Source of the DNA: Paenibacillus andongensis | GTDB taxonomy: Bacteria > Bacillota > Bacilli > Paenibacillales > NBRC-103111 | Reading direction: 5' to 3' | Length of the DNA stretch: 64,000 nt | Assembly: GCF_025369935.1 (NCBI RefSeq) | Contig: NZ_CP104467.1 | Span: 5,277,001 to 5,341,000 of the forward strand | Part shown: piece after piece, positions 61,079-64,000 of the stretch | How positions within the stretch are numbered: the stretch's first letter is position 1 | Layout of the letters: each line of letters begins with the position of its first letter | Notes under the pieces: model-generated | Seen by the model: only the letters and a program-made list of their open reading frames with translations | What the model was told of the DNA's origin: nothing | Database searches by the model: none | Position numbers and translations under genes: made by a program

Positions 61079-62689
61079 TTATTTACTTTTATTTTCGATA
61101 TATACAGTAGGCGTTACTCCAAAAAATTTTTTAAAGCATTTGCTAAAGTAATACGGATCGCTATAACCCACTTGTTCTGTTATATCGCTTAATGTAATTT
61201 TTAGATCGCCGTCCAACAGTTCCTTGGCTTTGCCTAATCGAATTTTCGTCAAGTATTCAACTAAAGAGCAATTTAACTCTTTGCGGAACACCCGGCTTAA
61301 GTGACTTGGATTTAGATAGAGATGGTGTGCGATTTCTTCAATGGTTAAATCCGCATTCGCGTAATGACTTTCCAAGAAGGTTTTGGCTTTCTCGACCACT
61401 TTAACAGTAATGGATTTTTTATGGCTGCTAACGTAACGGATCGTCTCTTGAAATAAATGTTTAACAGCCGTATCGACCTCGATTAATGTTTCCCTTCTGT
61501 TTAAATAGTCAAAAAATTCGGCTTTATTTTTAAGCACATGGGTTATTGCGAGATTATTTTCAACGATAAACTCTGTAAGTACAGAAATAAAGCCTACCGA
61601 TATTAACATCACAACTTCCTTGATGGTACGCTCCTCTTTCAGCTCTTTAAATGTTTGATTCACCTTTTGAACGGCGGAGTCATAATTAGCCAATCTTAGA
61701 TCGATCATTACTTCAGCGGGACTATAACTGGCTGGAACTTCTGTAGATTCGTTCGCTTCCTTTACAAAAATGACTTGATTATTACCACTGACAAATCGTT
61801 GTTTCATTGCATATAACGCTTCCTTGTAAGAAACGGGCACATTCGTATATCCTTGGTGTACTCCGCCAACGGCCATTGTAATGGTTAGACCAAAATGAGT
61901 ATGAATAAAATTTCTAATATTTCCGAAAATAAGTTTGAATGTTCGTTGCAGCCTATCATCTGTTTGACCTTCCGTACTTAAGAGCACAATGACTTGATCA
62001 TCTGAACCATTGAAGACCACCGCAGGGTAAAATTGTGAAAGAATTTCAGTGGAAACATTCAAGACTGCAAACGTTCTCAGTTTAATTTTGAATTCATCAT
62101 TAAATTTCTCCTTAAGATGATCAATGCTAATGATACAAACCATTAAACTATCTGCATTCAGTTGTATCTGAAACAAATTGCACTTCTCCTTGATCGGCTC
62201 CTCCGGGACAAAAAAACTGTTGTCAGCAACCAAAAGACGATTTAGAAATTGTTCCTTTTCATTCAACTGGCTTTTGTATTCCATGTTTCGAATGATGCCG
62301 ATTTGGCTCGATCTTTCCATGATGTTGCTTTTGGCTTTTAATAGAGCGCGGATAAATTCGTCATGTTCGAGAGGTTTTTGCAGATAACTGATTACGCCTA
62401 TGTTGATTGCTTCTTTCACATATTCAAACTCTGCGTAACCCGTTAGCATAATGATCATCAGCTCGGGATGACGTTCTCGAATGATTTGGGAAAGCTCAAT
62501 ACCGTTTATGAATGGGATGTTTATATCCATAATAATAATCTGTGGAACCATTTGCGATATACATTCTAAAGCCATTTCCCCATCAAAAGCTTCGCCGACA
62601 ATCTCCATGCCCAGCGAATTCCAATCAATTGAATTTTTAATAAGCTGTACGATTAGAAATTCATCATCCACGATCAATACTTTGATCAT
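61079..62689 (-). CDS. Two-component response regulator, YesN/AraC type (second pair)
   Basis: 536 residues. The receiver domain has VLIVDDEFL and the phosphoacceptor Asp55 in IIIMDINIPF, with the conserved Lys in YLQKPLEH. A middle region, and then the AraC helix-turn-helix (IEEIAHHLYLNPSHLSRVFR, LSDITEQVGYSDPYYFSKCF), follow. The ATG at 62689 overlaps the kinase gene end by 26 nt, so the two are translationally linked. It probably controls the binding-protein gene 118 nt downstream. Confidence 0.94.
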   Translation of the reverse strand: MIKVLIVDDEFLIVQLIKNSIDWNSLGMEIVGEAFDGEMALECISQMVPQIIIMDINIPFINGIELSQIIRERHPELMIIMLTGYAEFEYVKEAINIGVISYLQKPLEHDEFIRALLKAKSNIMERSSQIGIIRNMEYKSQLNEKEQFLNRLLVADNSFFVPEEPIKEKCNLFQIQLNADSLMVCIISIDHLKEKFNDEFKIKLRTFAVLNVSTEILSQFYPAVVFNGSDDQVIVLLSTEGQTDDRLQRTFKLIFGNIRNFIHTHFGLTITMAVGGVHQGYTNVPVSYKEALYAMKQRFVSGNNQVIFVKEANESTEVPASYSPAEVMIDLRLANYDSAVQKVNQTFKELKEERTIKEVVMLISVGFISVLTEFIVENNLAITHVLKNKAEFFDYLNRRETLIEVDTAVKHLFQETIRYVSSHKKSITVKVVEKAKTFLESHYANADLTIEEIAHHLYLNPSHLSRVFRKELNCSLVEYLTKIRLGKAKELLDGDLKITLSDITEQVGYSDPYYFSKCFKKFFGVTPTVYIENKSK

Positions 62690-64000
62690 CCCATGATTCC
62701 TCCGTTTTCTGTAACACAGGCAAAATGATTTTCACTCGGGTGCCGTGACCGATTGTACTATAAATTTGAATGCCGTATTCCTGGCCAAAAAATAATTTGA
62801 TTCTTTCGCTCACACTGCGGATACCGAAGGAGCTTCGCCCTGTCGATGTTTTCTCATTTGCAAAAATTTGCGTGATTTCGTCCTCATTCATACCAACCCC
62901 ATCATCCGAAACGTAAAGAATCGCCTTATCTCCTTCCTGATAACCTTCTATTGCAATCAACCCTTTTTTGCGTATATTACGAATGCCGTGATATAAACAA
63001 TTTTCCAGAATAGGCTGAATGGAAAGGCAGATAATTAGGTTATTTAGCAGTTGAGGGTCCACGTTGATTTTAAAATCAAATTTATCCTGATATCTGAATT
63101 TTTGAATCATAAGGTAATTCTCTGCAATTTGCAGCTCCTCTCGAATAGTGATAGCCTTCTCCCCTTTACTTAAGACGAAACGATAAAACCTGGCGAGTGC
63201 TTTAACCATCTGAAAAGCATCTTCGTTTCGATTCATTTGTACAAGCGAGCAAACACTCTCCAACGTATTGTAGAGGAAATGCGGATGAATTTGCGCTTGC
63301 AATGCAAGCAGCTCATAATTTCTTTTCTTTTGTTGCTCCTCGTAGACCTGATCGATCAATTCGGATATTTGTTTGGTCATAATATTAAAGCGTCTTGACA
63401 CTACGCCCACCTCATCATTGCCTAGAGTAGGAATCGTCACATCAAAATCGCCAAGCCCCATTTTTTTAATAGACTTCGATAGTTTTACTAATGGCATTGA
63501 AATCGAACGAGAAAGTAAGATTGAGGAAAGAACTGCTAATAAAACACAGATAAAACCGGCTAGATAGATGATAAAGGAAACTTTGCTGTTGTCAGCCGTA
63601 ATTTCATCTAGCGGAATGACCCCCATCACAATCCAATGCATCCGTTCAAAATGTTTAGAGGTAATCAAATATTTTTCAGATTGAATATCAACAATTTGGT
63701 TTCCTAAAATCATTTCCTTCGCCTGTATGAAGTAACTTTCATTGCTGATATTTTTGAATATTTCTGACTTATTCTGCGAAGAAACAATGCTTCCTTTTTC
63801 ATTTACTATAAAATACCTCCCATTTATTCCGTAATGCAACTGCGAATAATTGTTCGAGATGATTTCCTCATTAATATTAATTAAAATATTGCCTAGCACG
63901 GCTCCATTGTTATATCCAATAATATTTTTCTTGAAGGAAATGACATTTGTACTCGGTTGGGTCGTTTCATAGTGTATTTTATACATATCTATCCATTTGC
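62664..64000 (-). CDS. Two-component sensor histidine kinase, YesM type (5' end beyond window)
   Basis: The frame is open through the right edge (upstream in-frame codons read KWID before MYKIHYE), so the N-terminus with TM1 is missing. Present are the end of the extracellular sensor domain, TM2 (VSFIIYLAGFICVLLAVLSS), a HAMP domain, the phosphorylation site QIHPHFLYNTLESV and an ATPase domain with QPILENCLYHGIRN (N box), SDDGVGMNEDE (G1) and FGIRSVSERIKLFF (G2). At least 445 residues. It pairs with the regulator at 61079. Confidence 0.93.
   Translation of the reverse strand, partial: KWIDMYKIHYETTQPSTNVISFKKNIIGYNNGAVLGNILININEEIISNNYSQLHYGINGRYFIVNEKGSIVSSQNKSEIFKNISNESYFIQAKEMILGNQIVDIQSEKYLITSKHFERMHWIVMGVIPLDEITADNSKVSFIIYLAGFICVLLAVLSSILLSRSISMPLVKLSKSIKKMGLGDFDVTIPTLGNDEVGVVSRRFNIMTKQISELIDQVYEEQQKKRNYELLALQAQIHPHFLYNTLESVCSLVQMNRNEDAFQMVKALARFYRFVLSKGEKAITIREELQIAENYLMIQKFRYQDKFDFKINVDPQLLNNLIICLSIQPILENCLYHGIRNIRKKGLIAIEGYQEGDKAILYVSDDGVGMNEDEITQIFANEKTSTGRSSFGIRSVSERIKLFFGQEYGIQIYSTIGHGTRVKIILPVLQKTEESWDDQSIDRG

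Overview
The window looks like part of a Paenibacillus-type genome (Bacillota, Paenibacillaceae). Supporting signs are AGGAGG-type ribosome binding sites, YesM/YesN-like two-component pairs, LplA/LplB/LplC-like sugar ABC importers with no ATPase of their own, a Spo0E-family phosphatase and very large secreted multidomain polysaccharide-degrading proteins. Every intact gene lies on the minus strand. The window is one extended carbohydrate-utilisation region read from right to left.

Layout, left to right. (1) 1-10948: a catabolic/transport unit transcribed in the order histidine kinase, response regulator, lipoprotein binding protein, two permeases, NIF3-like protein, esterase, and a PfkB sugar kinase that runs in frame into a Rieske [2Fe-2S] protein off the left edge. 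(2) 11107-16229: binding protein, two permeases, LacI regulator and alpha/beta hydrolase. An identical palindrome type marks the promoter of this unit and the region ahead of the histidine kinase of unit 1. (3) 16456-21765: a small unknown protein, a GH95 alpha-L-fucosidase and two GH43-type enzymes. (4) 21866-22883: a non-coding stretch made of decayed gene pieces. (5) 22884-39582: three large secreted paralogues with an alginate-lyase-like helical catalytic domain, followed by LamG, discoidin (F5/8C), Ig-like, FN3 or CBM-like modules. The middle one is split by a single-base frameshift. A (TACT)12 microsatellite touches its stop codon. (6) 39746-43316: an LplB/LplC/LplA-type importer. (7) 43640-51815: two membrane-bound AraC-type regulators, a GH28-like beta-helix enzyme and an orphan binding protein. 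(8) 52035-53092: a Spo0E-like protein, a decayed IS200/IS605 element and a lectin remnant. (9) 53093-64000: a 1382-residue secreted toroid enzyme with three CBM35-type modules, a GHL6-type glycosidase, another orphan binding protein and a second two-component pair cut by the right edge.

Inferred logic: secreted lyases and hydrolases cut a complex polysaccharide, probably containing fucose, uronic acid and pentose. Several binding proteins capture the oligosaccharides. The cytoplasmic GH95, GH43, GH28-like, GHL6 and esterase enzymes finish the breakdown, and the sugar kinase phosphorylates a product. Sensor kinases, membrane AraC proteins, a LacI repressor and probable CcpA sites tune the system.

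The less ordinary signals are the kinase-Rieske fusion, the three-member lyase family, two matching promoter regions whose blocks differ in spacing by one helical turn, and clear traces of repeated deletion and module shuffling. No tRNA, rRNA or CRISPR array was seen.
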